NCBI GenBank assembly: GCA_001898225.1
Contig: MKTJ01000077.1
Span: 566,352 to 630,351 of the forward strand
DNA: 64,000 bases
Direction of reading: 5' to 3'
DNA from: Chloroflexi bacterium 54-19
Lineage (GTDB): Bacteria > Chloroflexota > Chloroflexia > Chloroheliales > Chloroheliaceae
This document shows positions 16,015 through 25,505 of this stretch, piece by piece. The notes below the pieces were generated by a model. That model was not told the origin of the DNA and made no database searches. It saw only the letters and a list, made by a program, of their open reading frames with translations. Position 1 is the stretch's first letter. Each line of letters opens with the position of its first letter. The translations under genes were made by a program, and so were the position numbers.

Positions 16015-17499
16015 ATGGAGGCATCGAAAAAAACCGTATCCGTGCGGCAGGCCCGCAACCTGCCGGGTGTGACGACCTTTCCCCGGTATGACCGGTCCAA
16101 ATTAAAAGCCGGTATCGTCCATCTCGGTGTGGGTAATTTCCACCGGGCTCACCAGGCCCTTTTTTATCACGAATATTTGCAAACCCATGCCGAAGATTGG
16201 CTGGTCCACGGCATCGGCCCCCTCGAAAGTGATAAAGCCCTAACCGAGGCCATGCAGGCCCAGGGCAACCTCTATTCCCTGGTCGAACGTTCCGGCGCGG
16301 AAGATGTTCTAAAGGTCATCGGCTCTATCAAAGAAGTCACGCTGGCCCCGGCTAACCCGGCTGGTGTTATCGAAACCCTGGCTTCGGACACTATAAAAAT
16401 TGTATCGTTGACCGTGACTGAAAAAGGCTATTATTACAACTCCGCCGGGGAACTCGAAACCAACCACCCTGTGATGCAGCACGATTTAAAGGGGGATGCC
16501 GACGGTGCGCCGAAATCGGCCTTTGGTTATCTTTTCGCGGCGGCCCGCCAGCGCCGGTTAAAACGCGGCCAGCCTTTTACAATTATGTCATGTGATAACC
16601 TGCCGGGGAACGGGCACCTGACCCAGCGCCTGCTTTTAAAATTTGCCGAGTTAAAAGAGCCGGAAACAGCCCGCTGGATTGAGGAAAATGTCTTTTTTCC
16701 GAACTCGATGGTGGACAGGATTACCCCGGTGGTGACCCCTAAAACCCTGGCCCTGGTACGGGATAAGTTCGGGATAAACGACCCGGCGGCCCTGGCTTCG
16801 GAAGATTTTATCCAATGGGTGCTGGAAGACCACTTTATCAACGGGCGGCCTCGCCTGGAAGAAGTCGGGGTCCAGGTGACCGCCGATGTCGAGCCCTATG
16901 AAAAGCTAAAGGTCCGCCTCTTGAACGGGTCGCACTCGGCCCTCTCTTATCCGGCATACCTGATGGGCTACCGCGAGGTGGACCGGGCCATGAGTGACCC
17001 CCTGATTTATCGTTTTGTCCAGCGCTATATGGACGAGGACGTGACGCCGACTCTGCCGGAGGTGCCGGGTGTAGACGTGGAGGCGTATAAAGTAACGCTG
17101 CGGGAACGGTTTTCGAACCCGGCCATAAGCGACCAGGTCCAGCGCCTGTGCCTGGACGGGTCGGCCAAAATGCCCAACTCGACCGTCCCACCGCTCGAAG
17201 TTCAACTGGAAAAGGGGGGGTCGATTCGCTGGATTGCCTTTGCCCTGGCGGCCTGGTATCGCTACCTTGAAGGGGTGGACGAGCAGGGCGCGCCTATCGA
17301 GGTAGCCGACCCTCAAAGCGAAAGGCTGGTCGCTCTGGCCCGCGGCAACCCCGGTGACGCCGGGGAATTCCTGGCAATCCGCGAGATTTTCGGGGAAGCG
17401 GGCCGGAACGCCCGCCTGAATTTCGAGGTCAGGGACGCCCTGGAAGATATTCGCAATCTCGGCACCCGGCAAGCCCTGACCCGCTGGCTCGATAAATAA
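16015..17499 (+). CDS. mannitol dehydrogenase family protein (mannitol 2-dehydrogenase / fructuronate reductase type)
   Basis: 494 residues, the usual length of the polyol-specific long-chain dehydrogenases. Motifs are the NAD-binding GIVHLGVGNFHRAHQA, the SCDNLPGNG segment, NSMVDRITP, and the catalytic Lys region KVRLLNGSHSALSY. Members interconvert mannitol and fructose, arabinitol and xylulose, or mannonate and fructuronate; sequence alone does not pick one. ATG at 16015 follows GAGGAGGA; the longer frame from 15955 overlaps the -10. No sugar transporter or kinase adjoins. Confidence 0.9.
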   Translation: MEASKKTVSVRQARNLPGVTTFPRYDRSKLKAGIVHLGVGNFHRAHQALFYHEYLQTHAEDWLVHGIGPLESDKALTEAMQAQGNLYSLVERSGAEDVLKVIGSIKEVTLAPANPAGVIETLASDTIKIVSLTVTEKGYYYNSAGELETNHPVMQHDLKGDADGAPKSAFGYLFAAARQRRLKRGQPFTIMSCDNLPGNGHLTQRLLLKFAELKEPETARWIEENVFFPNSMVDRITPVVTPKTLALVRDKFGINDPAALASEDFIQWVLEDHFINGRPRLEEVGVQVTADVEPYEKLKVRLLNGSHSALSYPAYLMGYREVDRAMSDPLIYRFVQRYMDEDVTPTLPEVPGVDVEAYKVTLRERFSNPAISDQVQRLCLDGSAKMPNSTVPPLEVQLEKGGSIRWIAFALAAWYRYLEGVDEQGAPIEVADPQSERLVALARGNPGDAGEFLAIREIFGEAGRNARLNFEVRDALEDIRNLGTRQALTRWLDK

Positions 17500-17808
17500 A
17501 CAGGCTAAACCCAGAAATCGCGCAGCAATTCAACCAGGCTTTTTAAAACCACGCGCCCGAAGGGTGTTTCCGGTCCGTTAGACAATATTTCGCTCGAAGG
17601 TACATAACCAACCTTGCCGACATTCCATTTATGCTGGCGTTGCCGGAGGTTGTAAAATATTATTTGAAGGTGCTATAATTAAAGACCATTCTTGATAGAG
17701 TTTATCTAACGACTCAAGTTTAGCCTTTCGAAAAGGGTTAAACCAAAAACCCACCTGGACGAGTAGAGAGGTTCGGACCGGGTAAGGCAAAGAACTAAAG
17801 GAGCGAAT
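17500..17808. other. intergenic region with repeat core and promoter
   Basis: The stretch holds CCGGTCCGTTAGACAATATTT (17570-17590), a copy of the repeat core also found at 28723-28741 in reverse orientation. It also holds a promoter TTGTAA (17650-17655), 18-base spacer, TATAAT (17674-17679) serving the oxygenase gene. No ORF is supported. Confidence 0.6.
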
Positions 17809-18846
17809 ATGGCGGTAGCAAATTGGACGGCCTTGCCGGTACTCGATATATCTCGCCTGGAAGCCGGGCCAGCCGAGCGAGCGGAATTTCTGGCCGAACT
17901 CCGGCGCACCACCCACGACCTGGGCTTTTTCTACCTGGCCGGGCACGGGATTGACCCCGATTTAATCCGCCAGTTGCTGACCCTTTCGCGTCGTTTTTTC
18001 GAACTGCCCGAAGCGGACAAACTGGCAATCGAGATGGTCAATTCACCCCATTTTCGCGGCTATACCCGTGTCGGGAACGAACGGACTCGCGGCAAGGCCG
18101 ACTGGCGCGAACAAATTGACATCGGGGCCGAACGAGTCGCGCTCGGTAACGACCCTGACCTGCCCATCTGGACCCGCCTCCAGGGTCCGAACCAATGGCC
18201 AGCCGCCTTGCCAGAACTAAAAGAAGTTGCCTTGCGCTATCAGACGGAAGCTCGTAACCTGGCTATCCGGCTGGTCCGGGCTTTTGCCCTGGTGCTGGGT
18301 CAGGACGAGCATGTCTTCGACGCGCTTTTTGAAACCAATCCGCACCAGTTGATGAAGATTATCCGCTATCCTGGGCGCGACCTGACCGAGGACGACCAGG
18401 GGGTCGGGGCCCATAAAGATGGTGGCTTTGTCACAATTCTGTTGCAGGATGTACAGGAAGGCTTGCAGGTCGAATATGACGGCACCTGGATTGCCGCCCC
18501 ACCCGTACCGGGCACCTTTGTAATCAACATCGGAGAACTGCTCGAATTGGCCTCGAATGGCTATCTGCGGGCGACTGTCCACCGGGCTATCACCCCGCCT
18601 GCTGGGACCGACCGCCTTTCGATTGGCTATTTCTTCAGCGCCCGGCTCGACGCCAGTATTCCGCTGCTCGAACTGCCGCCGGAACTGGCAAAAGAGCAAC
18701 GCGGCCTGACCAATGATGCCCTAAACCCGCTATTCTATGAGGTTGGCAAGAATTTGATGAAAAGCCGCCTGCGTTCGCACCCGGACGTGGCCCAGCGCCA
18801 TCACGCTGACCTGTTGCAGACTACCGCCCAGAGTGCCGACCGCTAG
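17809..18846 (+). CDS. isopenicillin-N-synthase-like 2-oxoglutarate/Fe(II) oxygenase
   Basis: 345 residues. The N-terminal DIOX_N part includes ELRRTTHDLGFFYLAGHGI. The iron ligands are His202 and Asp204 (GAHKDGGF) and His258 (ATVHRAI), with the 2-oxoglutarate-binding Arg269/Ser271 in RLSIGYF. Such enzymes hydroxylate, desaturate or cyclise small molecules; the substrate is unknown. Start at 17809 after AAAGGAG. It is followed 60 bases later by a DODA-type dioxygenase on the same strand, suggesting a small oxidative catabolic unit. Confidence 0.9.
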   Translation: MAVANWTALPVLDISRLEAGPAERAEFLAELRRTTHDLGFFYLAGHGIDPDLIRQLLTLSRRFFELPEADKLAIEMVNSPHFRGYTRVGNERTRGKADWREQIDIGAERVALGNDPDLPIWTRLQGPNQWPAALPELKEVALRYQTEARNLAIRLVRAFALVLGQDEHVFDALFETNPHQLMKIIRYPGRDLTEDDQGVGAHKDGGFVTILLQDVQEGLQVEYDGTWIAAPPVPGTFVINIGELLELASNGYLRATVHRAITPPAGTDRLSIGYFFSARLDASIPLLELPPELAKEQRGLTNDALNPLFYEVGKNLMKSRLRSHPDVAQRHHADLLQTTAQSADR

Positions 18847-18906
18847 GCTAGACTGACCTGACGATGGGGTAGCGTAAAGAGCTTTAAAGGGCAGAAAAGA
18901 GGGTAA

Positions 18907-19695
18907 ATGGAAAATACGACAAAACCGATGCCCGTGGTCTTTTTCGGTCACGGCACACCCATGAACGCAATCTGGCAAAATGCCTATACCCGGTCCTGGG
19001 CGAAAATCGGCGCGGAGATGCCCCGGCCAAAGGCGATAGTGATGGTATCGGCGCATTGGTACACGCGTGGCACCTGGGTCACGGGCCAGGCCAACCCCGA
19101 AACCGTTTACGACTTTGGCGGCTTTACCGAACTTGAAAACGTGGTTTATCCTGCCCCCGGTGACCCTGCCCTAGCAGCCCGGTTAAAAGAATTACTTATA
19201 CCAACCGAAGTTGGTATAGACAACGAGGAGTGGGGGTTTGACCACGGCACCTGGTCGGTGCTCATTCACGCTTTTCCAAAGGCCGATGTCCCGGTCATTC
19301 AGCTTAGCATTGACGGGACCAAACCGGCCAGTTTTCATTATGAACTGGCTAAAGCGCTGGCCCCGTTGCGCGACGAGGGTTATCTGATTGCGGCGAGCGG
19401 GAATGTCGTCCATAACTTGCGGATGTGGGTCCGTCACCAGGGGCTAAATGGGGCATACGACTGGGCCGAACGCTTCGAGGCCAGGGTTAAGGAAACTCTT
19501 GAAAGCGGCGACGACGCGGCCCTGGTAAATTACCAGACCCTCACGCCGGAAGGACGGCTTGCGGTACCGACGCCCGACCACTACTTACCGTTGGTATTTA
19601 TGATTGCCCTGCGCCGTCCCGGTGAGCCCATCAAGTTCCCGACTGAAGGGATTGATGGCGGCTCAATCTCGATGCTATCTTTCCAGATTGGCTAA
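18907..19695 (+). CDS. DODA-type extradiol ring-opening dioxygenase (class III, YgiD-like)
   Basis: 262 residues, matching the DODA/YgiD branch of LigB-type enzymes. Metal-binding and catalytic histidines are visible in VFFGHGTPMNA, VSAHWYTRG, GFDHGTWSVL and PTPDHYLPL. Plant DODA cleaves L-DOPA and bacterial YgiD does likewise; the physiological substrate here is unknown. The RBS is weak (AAAGAGGG). It lies in the same orientation as the upstream IPNS-like oxygenase. Confidence 0.9.
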   Translation: MENTTKPMPVVFFGHGTPMNAIWQNAYTRSWAKIGAEMPRPKAIVMVSAHWYTRGTWVTGQANPETVYDFGGFTELENVVYPAPGDPALAARLKELLIPTEVGIDNEEWGFDHGTWSVLIHAFPKADVPVIQLSIDGTKPASFHYELAKALAPLRDEGYLIAASGNVVHNLRMWVRHQGLNGAYDWAERFEARVKETLESGDDAALVNYQTLTPEGRLAVPTPDHYLPLVFMIALRRPGEPIKFPTEGIDGGSISMLSFQIG

Positions 19696-19734
19696 TTCAA
19701 ATTTTGGTTAGAATTTAGGCCCACCGGCTATGGG

Positions 19735-19783
19735 GACCGCCACTGGCGCGAGGTTCTGACGCAAAGCGTCACAATGACAAAAT
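19735..19783. repeat. fragment resembling the end of the interspersed repeat
   Basis: The segment ending in GACGCAAAGCGTCACAATGACAAA has the same layout as the right end of the element at 28606-28772 (GCGTAGCACGGAATGACAAA): a short palindrome followed by AATGACAAA. Confidence 0.4.
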
Positions 19784-19787
19784 AAGA

Positions 19788-19830
19788 AAACGCCCCGGTT
19801 AATCCCTAAGAGGGATCAGCCTGGGCGTAT
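19788..19830. terminator. bidirectional terminator
   Basis: AACGCCC pairs with GGGCGT, with an inner hairpin ATCCCT-AAG-AGGGAT. A T-run follows on each strand. It overlaps the last codons of the minus-strand gene and separates it from the convergent dioxygenase. Confidence 0.8.
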
Positions 19831-20894
19831 TTTTTGCGGGCTTCTTCCGAGAAGACCAGGCCGTGACCGGGCCGGTCGGGAGCGTAGGCGTAACCGTCTT
19901 TGAAGACAACCGGCTGTTCGATAAGCTGGTCGTAATCTAGGAAGGAATACTCGAACCCGGCCACTTCCGGCAGGGCCGCCGCCAGGTGGACGCCGATTTC
20001 GTGCGAAGTGTTGCCGAGCGATACCGGGATGCCATATTCGGCGGCCAGCCACCCGGCCTTCATACTATCCCCGATTTGCCCATGAATGTTCAAAATATCG
20101 ACCGCCCGCGCTTCCATCAGCTTGCGTTTGCCTCGTAAATCGAGATACTCGCCGCTATTGACGTGGGTAAAGGGAACCTCGTCCATAATCTGGCGCAGAC
20201 CGTCAAAGTCGTCCCGCAAAATAGGGTCTTCCATCCAGTACAAAGTAATCCCGGCCTCGCGGTAGGCGTACAACCGCCGGATGGCTTCTTTGGGCGACCA
20301 GGCTTCGTTCGCATCGGCCATGATTACCGCTTTTGGGCCAACGACCTTTTGGAGCAGTTTCAAACGGTGAATATCCCATTCCAGTTCGGGGTGGCCGACT
20401 TTTATTTTAAAACCCTGGAAACCCAGGCGGGCCTTTTCCTCGAAGAAAGCGCCAAACTCGTCGTCGGTCATGTGATAATCAAGGCCGCTGGCGTAAGCTT
20501 TGACCCGGTTATTTTTGCCTCCCAGCAACTGGAAAAGTGGCAGACCAAGTTCCTTGCCTTGCAAGTCCCACAGGGCGTGTTCGATTGGCTGGCCGAAAAT
20601 ACTCGACCGCTGGTTGCCGCCCCGCCGCCTTACGACCCGGTTTACCAGGCTAAAAGGGTTTTGCCCTTCCAGGCCGGGAAAGACTTCCTCGGCAAAGGCC
20701 CGTTTTAATTCGGCCTGAGAGGGAAGTTGGGAAAATAAACTTTCAAAAAAACCAAGCCCGGTCTGACCGGAATCAGTGAAAAGTTCAAGAATACCTTTGT
20801 AGTGAAAATCGGACCGCACCTGCGAGTCGCCGATAACCCTGGCCCTGGGATACTGTAACCTGGTTATCTCGAAACCAACAATCTTGCCTGGCAA
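19806..20894 (-). CDS. mandelate racemase / muconate lactonizing enzyme family protein (enolase superfamily)
   Basis: 362 residues with both domains. The barrel carries GFKIKVG (KxK, base), metal ligands in MADANEAW, WMEDP and VNSGEY, and the second acid/base His in GNTSHEIGVHLAAAL. That KxK plus His arrangement is typical of the mandelate racemase subgroup, which includes sugar-acid dehydratases. The substrate may be a plant- or sugar-derived acid. An AraC regulator lies 63 bases upstream in the same orientation and may control it. Confidence 0.9.
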   Translation of the reverse strand: MPGKIVGFEITRLQYPRARVIGDSQVRSDFHYKGILELFTDSGQTGLGFFESLFSQLPSQAELKRAFAEEVFPGLEGQNPFSLVNRVVRRRGGNQRSSIFGQPIEHALWDLQGKELGLPLFQLLGGKNNRVKAYASGLDYHMTDDEFGAFFEEKARLGFQGFKIKVGHPELEWDIHRLKLLQKVVGPKAVIMADANEAWSPKEAIRRLYAYREAGITLYWMEDPILRDDFDGLRQIMDEVPFTHVNSGEYLDLRGKRKLMEARAVDILNIHGQIGDSMKAGWLAAEYGIPVSLGNTSHEIGVHLAAALPEVAGFEYSFLDYDQLIEQPVVFKDGYAYAPDRPGHGLVFSEEARKKYAQADPS

Positions 20895-20957
20895 AGAAAA
20901 TTCCTTTCATTTATTAAAGATGCGGAGCTTTGGGTTTTTACCAAGGTAGTCCTAGAT

Positions 20958-21821
20958 TCAAGACCAATGGTCCGCCGGGGTGGCCGAATAATTTCGGAAA
21001 TACTGGGCCGGATTTTGCCCGGTCAGACGCTTGAAGACCCGGTAGAACTGGGGATAACTGCCGAACCCTGCTTGTAAGGCTGCGTCGAGCATTGTAATCG
21101 AAGGCTCGTCATCGTGCAATTCCAGAAACCTTTTGAGGCAGTGGTTATTCTGGAACTCAATCAGCGAAAGCCCGGTCTGCTCTTTGAAAAGATGGCTCAG
21201 CCGGGAAACGCTTAGCCCAACCCGGTTTGCCAGGTCCTGGACCCCAATTGAGGCATCCACGTGCTGGATAACCTGGATGGCCTGTTTGACCGCCGGGTGA
21301 ATGACTGTGCTTGAAACAAACTGGTTGCTGGCCTGAAAAGCGTCCCAGGCCAGCAGCATAAGATAACCGAGGCCCACGTTATAACGCGATGTGTCGGCCC
21401 GGCCTTCCTGTAACTCCTTGAAAAGTGCGCCCAGGCGGTAACTGCGGGTGGTATCCAACTGCTTGCAAAAGTTACCGAGCGGGTTAAGCTCGGCCAGGAC
21501 TGCATTGGCCGGATTTACACACAAGCGGTTGACCAGTTCGGGCTTGAAGACCCCTATCCACATCAGGTAGTCGGCGGATTGGTCCACCAGGATGTGGTTT
21601 TGTTCAGGGAAAAGCCAGACCAGGCTGTTAGCCCGCAGTTCGTAGCGGGTGCCTTCCAGCAGATAAGAAGCGGTGCCCGAGACCACCAGGTTAACCTCAA
21701 GTTCGGTATGGCGGTGGATGGTCGTGAAGGGCTGACCCCGGAATTTATGCTCCCAGATGTCACCATCTTCCTCGGATTTTAAAATCAGCTCTTCTTTGAT
21801 AATAGCATAAAATGAAAACAT
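20958..21821 (-). CDS. AraC family transcriptional regulator with N-terminal cupin domain
   Basis: 287 residues from ATG at 21821, which has GGAG six bases upstream; longer in-frame starts at 21827 and 21833 lack spacing to an RBS. Residues 1-140 form a cupin-type sensing domain (TTIHRHTELEVNLVVSG). The C-terminal 100 residues hold two helix-turn-helices: VQDLANRVGLSVSRLSHLFK and TMLDAALQAGFGSYPQFYRVF, followed by TGQNPAQYF. It is divergent from the phytanoyl-CoA dioxygenase-like gene and upstream of the enolase-superfamily gene. Either could be a target. Confidence 0.9.
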   Translation of the reverse strand: MFSFYAIIKEELILKSEEDGDIWEHKFRGQPFTTIHRHTELEVNLVVSGTASYLLEGTRYELRANSLVWLFPEQNHILVDQSADYLMWIGVFKPELVNRLCVNPANAVLAELNPLGNFCKQLDTTRSYRLGALFKELQEGRADTSRYNVGLGYLMLLAWDAFQASNQFVSSTVIHPAVKQAIQVIQHVDASIGVQDLANRVGLSVSRLSHLFKEQTGLSLIEFQNNHCLKRFLELHDDEPSITMLDAALQAGFGSYPQFYRVFKRLTGQNPAQYFRNYSATPADHWS

Positions 21822-21920
21822 ATCCATCTCCAAATGAGAAGACTGCGAAAAGGTTTGAGCTTATTATACACGCATAAGCAATCCGTTATCTTTCGTTTTA
21901 TGCAATGGAGGTAAAATAAA

Positions 21921-22688
21921 ATGGCCACTGCCACCACGCCCTTGATTTCCGATGCCCAGAAACAACAATTTATTGACGAGGGTTATTTCGTGCTCGAACG
22001 CGCCCTGTCAGGTGAACAGTTGAAGCTGTTACAGGATACCTGCCAGCATTTTATTGACGAGATGAATGCCGAGATGGACCGGCTGGGCGTCACAACTTTA
22101 CGCGGTATCAACCATAAAAACAACCGTTACTTTATCCCGACCTTTTTGAGCGGTTCTGACCGCCTCGGCCCGGTCATCTTCAGCGAAACCATGGCTGAGA
22201 TCAACCGTGCCACCATCGGTGACGAGTCTTACCTCTTTTTGGACCAGTACGTGGTAAAAGCGCCTGAGAAGGGGTTGAAATTTAGCTGGCACCAGGATAG
22301 CGGTTACCTGGGTTACGAACACCGCCCTTACTTGACCTGCTGGTGCGCCCTGGACGATATGAACGAAGAAAACGGGACCATTTACGTCCTGCCCTACTCG
22401 CGGGCCGGAACGAAAGATTTAATCCCTCACGAAACAGATAGCAAGATTAATGACAAAGTGGGCTATTTTGGCGACGACCCTGGTATTCCCGTAATCGTCC
22501 CGGCTGGCAGTATCGCGGTTTTTTCCAGCCATCTTCTGCACCGGAGTGGTTTTAATACTTCCCAAAATTTCCGCCGGGCCTGGATTGCCCAGTACAGCGC
22601 CGAACCGATTCACAAAAAGGATAGCGACGAAATCCTTTATTGCGCCGAGCCGTTCCTGAAAGACGGGAAGCGCGTGCGAACCGCTTAA
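21921..22688 (+). CDS. phytanoyl-CoA dioxygenase (PhyH) family Fe(II)/2-oxoglutarate oxygenase
   Basis: 255 residues. The iron site is His124/Asp126 (SWHQDSGY) plus a distal His in SSHLLHRSGF (204/207). The N-terminal DEGYFVLERALSGEQL and CALDDMNEENGTIYVLP fit the PhyH fold, whose bacterial members hydroxylate diverse small molecules, including ectoine, phosphonates and halogenated compounds. The RBS GGAGG is clear. It is divergent from an AraC regulator that likely controls it. Confidence 0.9.
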   Translation: MATATTPLISDAQKQQFIDEGYFVLERALSGEQLKLLQDTCQHFIDEMNAEMDRLGVTTLRGINHKNNRYFIPTFLSGSDRLGPVIFSETMAEINRATIGDESYLFLDQYVVKAPEKGLKFSWHQDSGYLGYEHRPYLTCWCALDDMNEENGTIYVLPYSRAGTKDLIPHETDSKINDKVGYFGDDPGIPVIVPAGSIAVFSSHLLHRSGFNTSQNFRRAWIAQYSAEPIHKKDSDEILYCAEPFLKDGKRVRTA

Positions 22689-22702
22689 TTTCTCTAGTTT
22701 AC

Positions 22703-22727
22703 AAGGGCTACCTTCCGGGTAGCCCTT
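22703..22727 (+). terminator. Rho-independent terminator
   Basis: AAGGGCTAC-CTTCCGG-GTAGCCCTT forms a perfect stem 14 bases after the PhyH stop. The T-tract is short, so the site may also serve the convergent meaB gene. Confidence 0.75.
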
Positions 22728-22746
22728 TATGGCCGTTTATTTTTGG

Positions 22747-23712
22747 TTAAAGTCGGGTCTGTGCGAGGAGTTGCAAGGCGGCTTCGTTGAGGTCAAGCTG
22801 GCGGTTTTCAAGCTGGTTGACCAGTTCAGCCAGCCCGCCCGCCTGTAGTTCGCGCCGGAGGATGCGCCGGGAGATTTCTTCGCGGACCCGCGAGAGCAAT
22901 TCGTCCCGCAACCGGGCCCTTTCCCGCTTTTCGTACTCACCACTGCTTTTGAGAAAAGCCAGGTGTTCGTCAATTTTTCGGGTCAGTTCGGGGATACCGG
23001 CACCCTGGGCCGCGATAGTTTTCAAAATCGGCACCCGCCATGGTTTGCGAGGAGCCAAATTTAACATAGCCTTCAGGTATAAATCGAGTTTTTCGACCCC
23101 CTCACGGTCGGCTTTGTTGATTACCAGCAGGTCGGCAATTTCCAAAACCCCGGCCTTGATGGCCTGGATGTCATCCCCCATCCCCGGCACTTCCACCAAA
23201 ATTGTCGTGTGGGCCGCTTTCGCCACGTCCACCTCGTCCTGCCCGACCCCTACCGTCTCCACGATAATTATGTCCTTACCGCAGGCGTCCAGGACCCTCA
23301 CCACATCGTTGGTCATGGCCGCGAGACCGCCAAGCTGTCCGCGTGTCGCCATACTGCGAATAAAGACCCCGGCATCCTGGTAATTTTCCAGCATGCGAAT
23401 CCGGTCGCCCAGGACCGCCCCACCGGTCAGGGTGCTGGTCGGGTCCACGGCGACCACCCCCACGGTTTTATCCTGGCGGCGGTATTCTTTAATAAGTTCG
23501 TTGGTGAGGGTGCTTTTGCCGCTGCCGGGCGCGCCGGTTATCCCGATTACGTGGGCCCGGCCCGTGTGGGGAGTCAGTTCATGCATCAGGGCCGGGGCGG
23601 CAGGAGAGCGGTTTTCCACGAAGGTTATCAGGCGAGCAATCGCCCGGCGTTCCCCGGTCAGCCCGCGCCGAGCCAGGTCGAGCAGGGCCGGGTCTATCTG
23701 CGAAGTAGTCAT
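22747..23712 (-). CDS. meaB: methylmalonyl-CoA mutase-associated GTPase MeaB
   Basis: 321 residues of the MeaB/ArgK G3E GTPase family. The Walker A GAPGSGKS covers residues 60-67, followed by VVAVDPTS, ETVGVGQDEVDVA and NKAD. MeaB gates cofactor loading and protects B12-dependent acyl-CoA mutases. The start lies five bases after the stop of a B12-binding mutase subunit, so the two are co-transcribed. Confidence 0.95.
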   Translation of the reverse strand: MTTSQIDPALLDLARRGLTGERRAIARLITFVENRSPAAPALMHELTPHTGRAHVIGITGAPGSGKSTLTNELIKEYRRQDKTVGVVAVDPTSTLTGGAVLGDRIRMLENYQDAGVFIRSMATRGQLGGLAAMTNDVVRVLDACGKDIIIVETVGVGQDEVDVAKAAHTTILVEVPGMGDDIQAIKAGVLEIADLLVINKADREGVEKLDLYLKAMLNLAPRKPWRVPILKTIAAQGAGIPELTRKIDEHLAFLKSSGEYEKRERARLRDELLSRVREEISRRILRRELQAGGLAELVNQLENRQLDLNEAALQLLAQTRL

Positions 23713-23717
23713 AACGG

Positions 23718-24257
23718 CTACTGCCCTTTATCCCCGGCGTCCACCCAGGTTTCACTTCCCCCGCTGGTTTCACCGCTGGCAAGCCCGGCGTCAGGCCGGA
23801 CATTTTGCCGGATAAAGTTGGCGGTATCCTCAATGGTGGTGCCAGGGCCAAAGACGGCCCCGATACCGAGGGCTCTTATCTGGGGTTCTTCTTCGGGCGG
23901 GATAATTCCCCCGGCGAAAACCAGCACATCTTCCATCTGGTTTTCTTTGAGAAGTTTCATAATCCGGGGAAATAACACGTTGTGCGCGCCACTGAGTATA
24001 CTCAAGCCAATGGCGTCCACGTCTTCCTGCAAGGCCGCTTCCACAATCATTTCGGGGGTCTGGTGTAACCCGGTGTAAATAACTTCCATCCCGGCATCCC
24101 GCAGACCGCGAGTGACCACCTTCGCTCCCCGGTCGTGCCCGTCCAGGCCGGGTTTGGCAATTAATACCCGGATTGGCCGTTCCCGAAAATTCTCCGAAAC
24201 CATTTCTGGCTGGTTCTGGCCTTGGTCGCCCGCAGTCGGCGCTGATTGCTGGCTCAT
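23718..24257 (-). CDS. cobalamin-binding subunit of an acyl-CoA mutase (methylmalonyl-CoA mutase small subunit type)
   Basis: 179 residues with the base-off B12 motif DGHDRG (residues 39-44, His41 the cobalt ligand), then LSGAHNVLF and VFAGGIIP, with an N-terminal flexible region of 27 residues. It is a free-standing B12 domain, so the catalytic barrel subunit is encoded elsewhere. Partner may be methylmalonyl-, isobutyryl- or ethylmalonyl-CoA mutase. MeaB follows directly. A C-terminal tail after VRPDAG is Gly/Ser-rich and unusual. Confidence 0.92.
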   Translation of the reverse strand: MSQQSAPTAGDQGQNQPEMVSENFRERPIRVLIAKPGLDGHDRGAKVVTRGLRDAGMEVIYTGLHQTPEMIVEAALQEDVDAIGLSILSGAHNVLFPRIMKLLKENQMEDVLVFAGGIIPPEEEPQIRALGIGAVFGPGTTIEDTANFIRQNVRPDAGLASGETSGGSETWVDAGDKGQ

Positions 24258-24330
24258 GAGCCTTTTTCCTTTCTAAATAGCTGAAAATTAACCTTAGGTT
24301 CCAAAACACTACTACAAACTATAACCTTAA

Positions 24331-25476
24331 TTATTCATTGTCGTCCGGGTCGTCTTCATCCTCAAAGTCGTCCCCGGCGTCGCCGTAGCGGGAATATAAC
24401 CGGGTGATGGCATCATCCAGGATAGGCGCTCGTTCGGGGTATTTGACCATCGCTTTCTGAACGTCGGCCAGGTGGTCCTCAATCTGGCGTCCATGCGGGT
24501 CAAGGTCAAAGGCTTCGAGGTAGGCCGACCAGCCTTCCTCCTCGCGCCCCTGGATTAACCTTATCATGCCCAGGTTGTAATAAGCCCGGTCGCTGCCGTA
24601 GTCCCCGGCCAGGGTGAAGGTATCGGCGGCTTCGTCGAGGCGGTCTGTCAAATACTGGACAAACCCCAGGTTGTTCAAGGCCAGCGGGTTGCCCTTGTCG
24701 AGGGCCGCCGCCCTTTTGAAATCGGCAATCGCTTCGTCGTAACGTTCCTGGCCGTAGTGGGAATAACCCAGGTAGAGGGCCGCCGCTGCGTCGTCCGGGT
24801 CAAGCTCGGTCGCTTTTTGCAGGAAGGTTTCGGCTTCGGCGTTTTTGTCCATCGCCATCAAGACCTGCCCAAGCTGGACATATGCCTTGACATAGTTCGG
24901 GTCTTCCTGGATAACATCTAGATAAAGTTGGGCCGCGCCTTCAAGGTCGCCCCCGGCCTGGAGGATACGGGCCTGGGTCATCGTCCGGTCGGGACCGCTC
25001 ATGCTGTTATTCAACATCTGCTGGACCTGGGCGAAAAGCGGGTTCGAGGTTAGCTGGTTTAACAACTGCTCCTGGGAGAACTGACTGCTGGACGCATCAT
25101 CCTCGTCCTCGTCGTCATAATCATCCTCGTCATCCTCAAATTCGTCTTCGTCATCGTCGAACTCGTCGTCCTCAAATTCTTCATCATCATCGAGGCCGTC
25201 TTCACCTTCGTCGTCGTCATCCTCGAATTCGTCTTCGTCTTCGAGGTCATCCTCATCGTCGGTGTCGGTGAGGTCGGCCATGCCGTAATCGTCATCCTCT
25301 TCATCCAGGTCGTCATCATCCCAATCAAGGCTGGCCCCGCTCTTTTCTACCCCGGGAGCGGTTTCATCGCTGGGTTCGTCGTCCTCGAAATCTTCGTAAC
25401 GGCCCAGGACCGGTTTTTCCGGTTGACCGGGCTGGGATTTATTTTCTGGTTTATCTTTTTCAAAATTTTCGGACAT
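24331..25476 (-). CDS. TPR protein with a long polyacidic N-terminal arm
   Basis: 381 residues. About residues 25-130 are almost continuous Asp/Glu runs, an intrinsically disordered acidic arm. Residues 160-350 carry at least five tetratricopeptide repeats (AAQLYLDVIQEDPNYVKAYV, AETFLQKATELDPDDAAA, AIADFKRAAALDKGNPLALN). A short acidic tail closes it. TPR proteins scaffold complexes; an acidic arm could bind basic proteins, metal or mimic nucleic acid. It lies between prs and the mutase genes on one strand. No specific role is recognised. Confidence 0.8.
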   Translation of the reverse strand: MSENFEKDKPENKSQPGQPEKPVLGRYEDFEDDEPSDETAPGVEKSGASLDWDDDDLDEEDDDYGMADLTDTDDEDDLEDEDEFEDDDDEGEDGLDDDEEFEDDEFDDDEDEFEDDEDDYDDEDEDDASSSQFSQEQLLNQLTSNPLFAQVQQMLNNSMSGPDRTMTQARILQAGGDLEGAAQLYLDVIQEDPNYVKAYVQLGQVLMAMDKNAEAETFLQKATELDPDDAAAALYLGYSHYGQERYDEAIADFKRAAALDKGNPLALNNLGFVQYLTDRLDEAADTFTLAGDYGSDRAYYNLGMIRLIQGREEEGWSAYLEAFDLDPHGRQIEDHLADVQKAMVKYPERAPILDDAITRLYSRYGDAGDDFEDEDDPDDNE

Positions 25477-25505
25477 GAAAGCCTCTTCTGGTTTTTTATA
25501 AAAGA

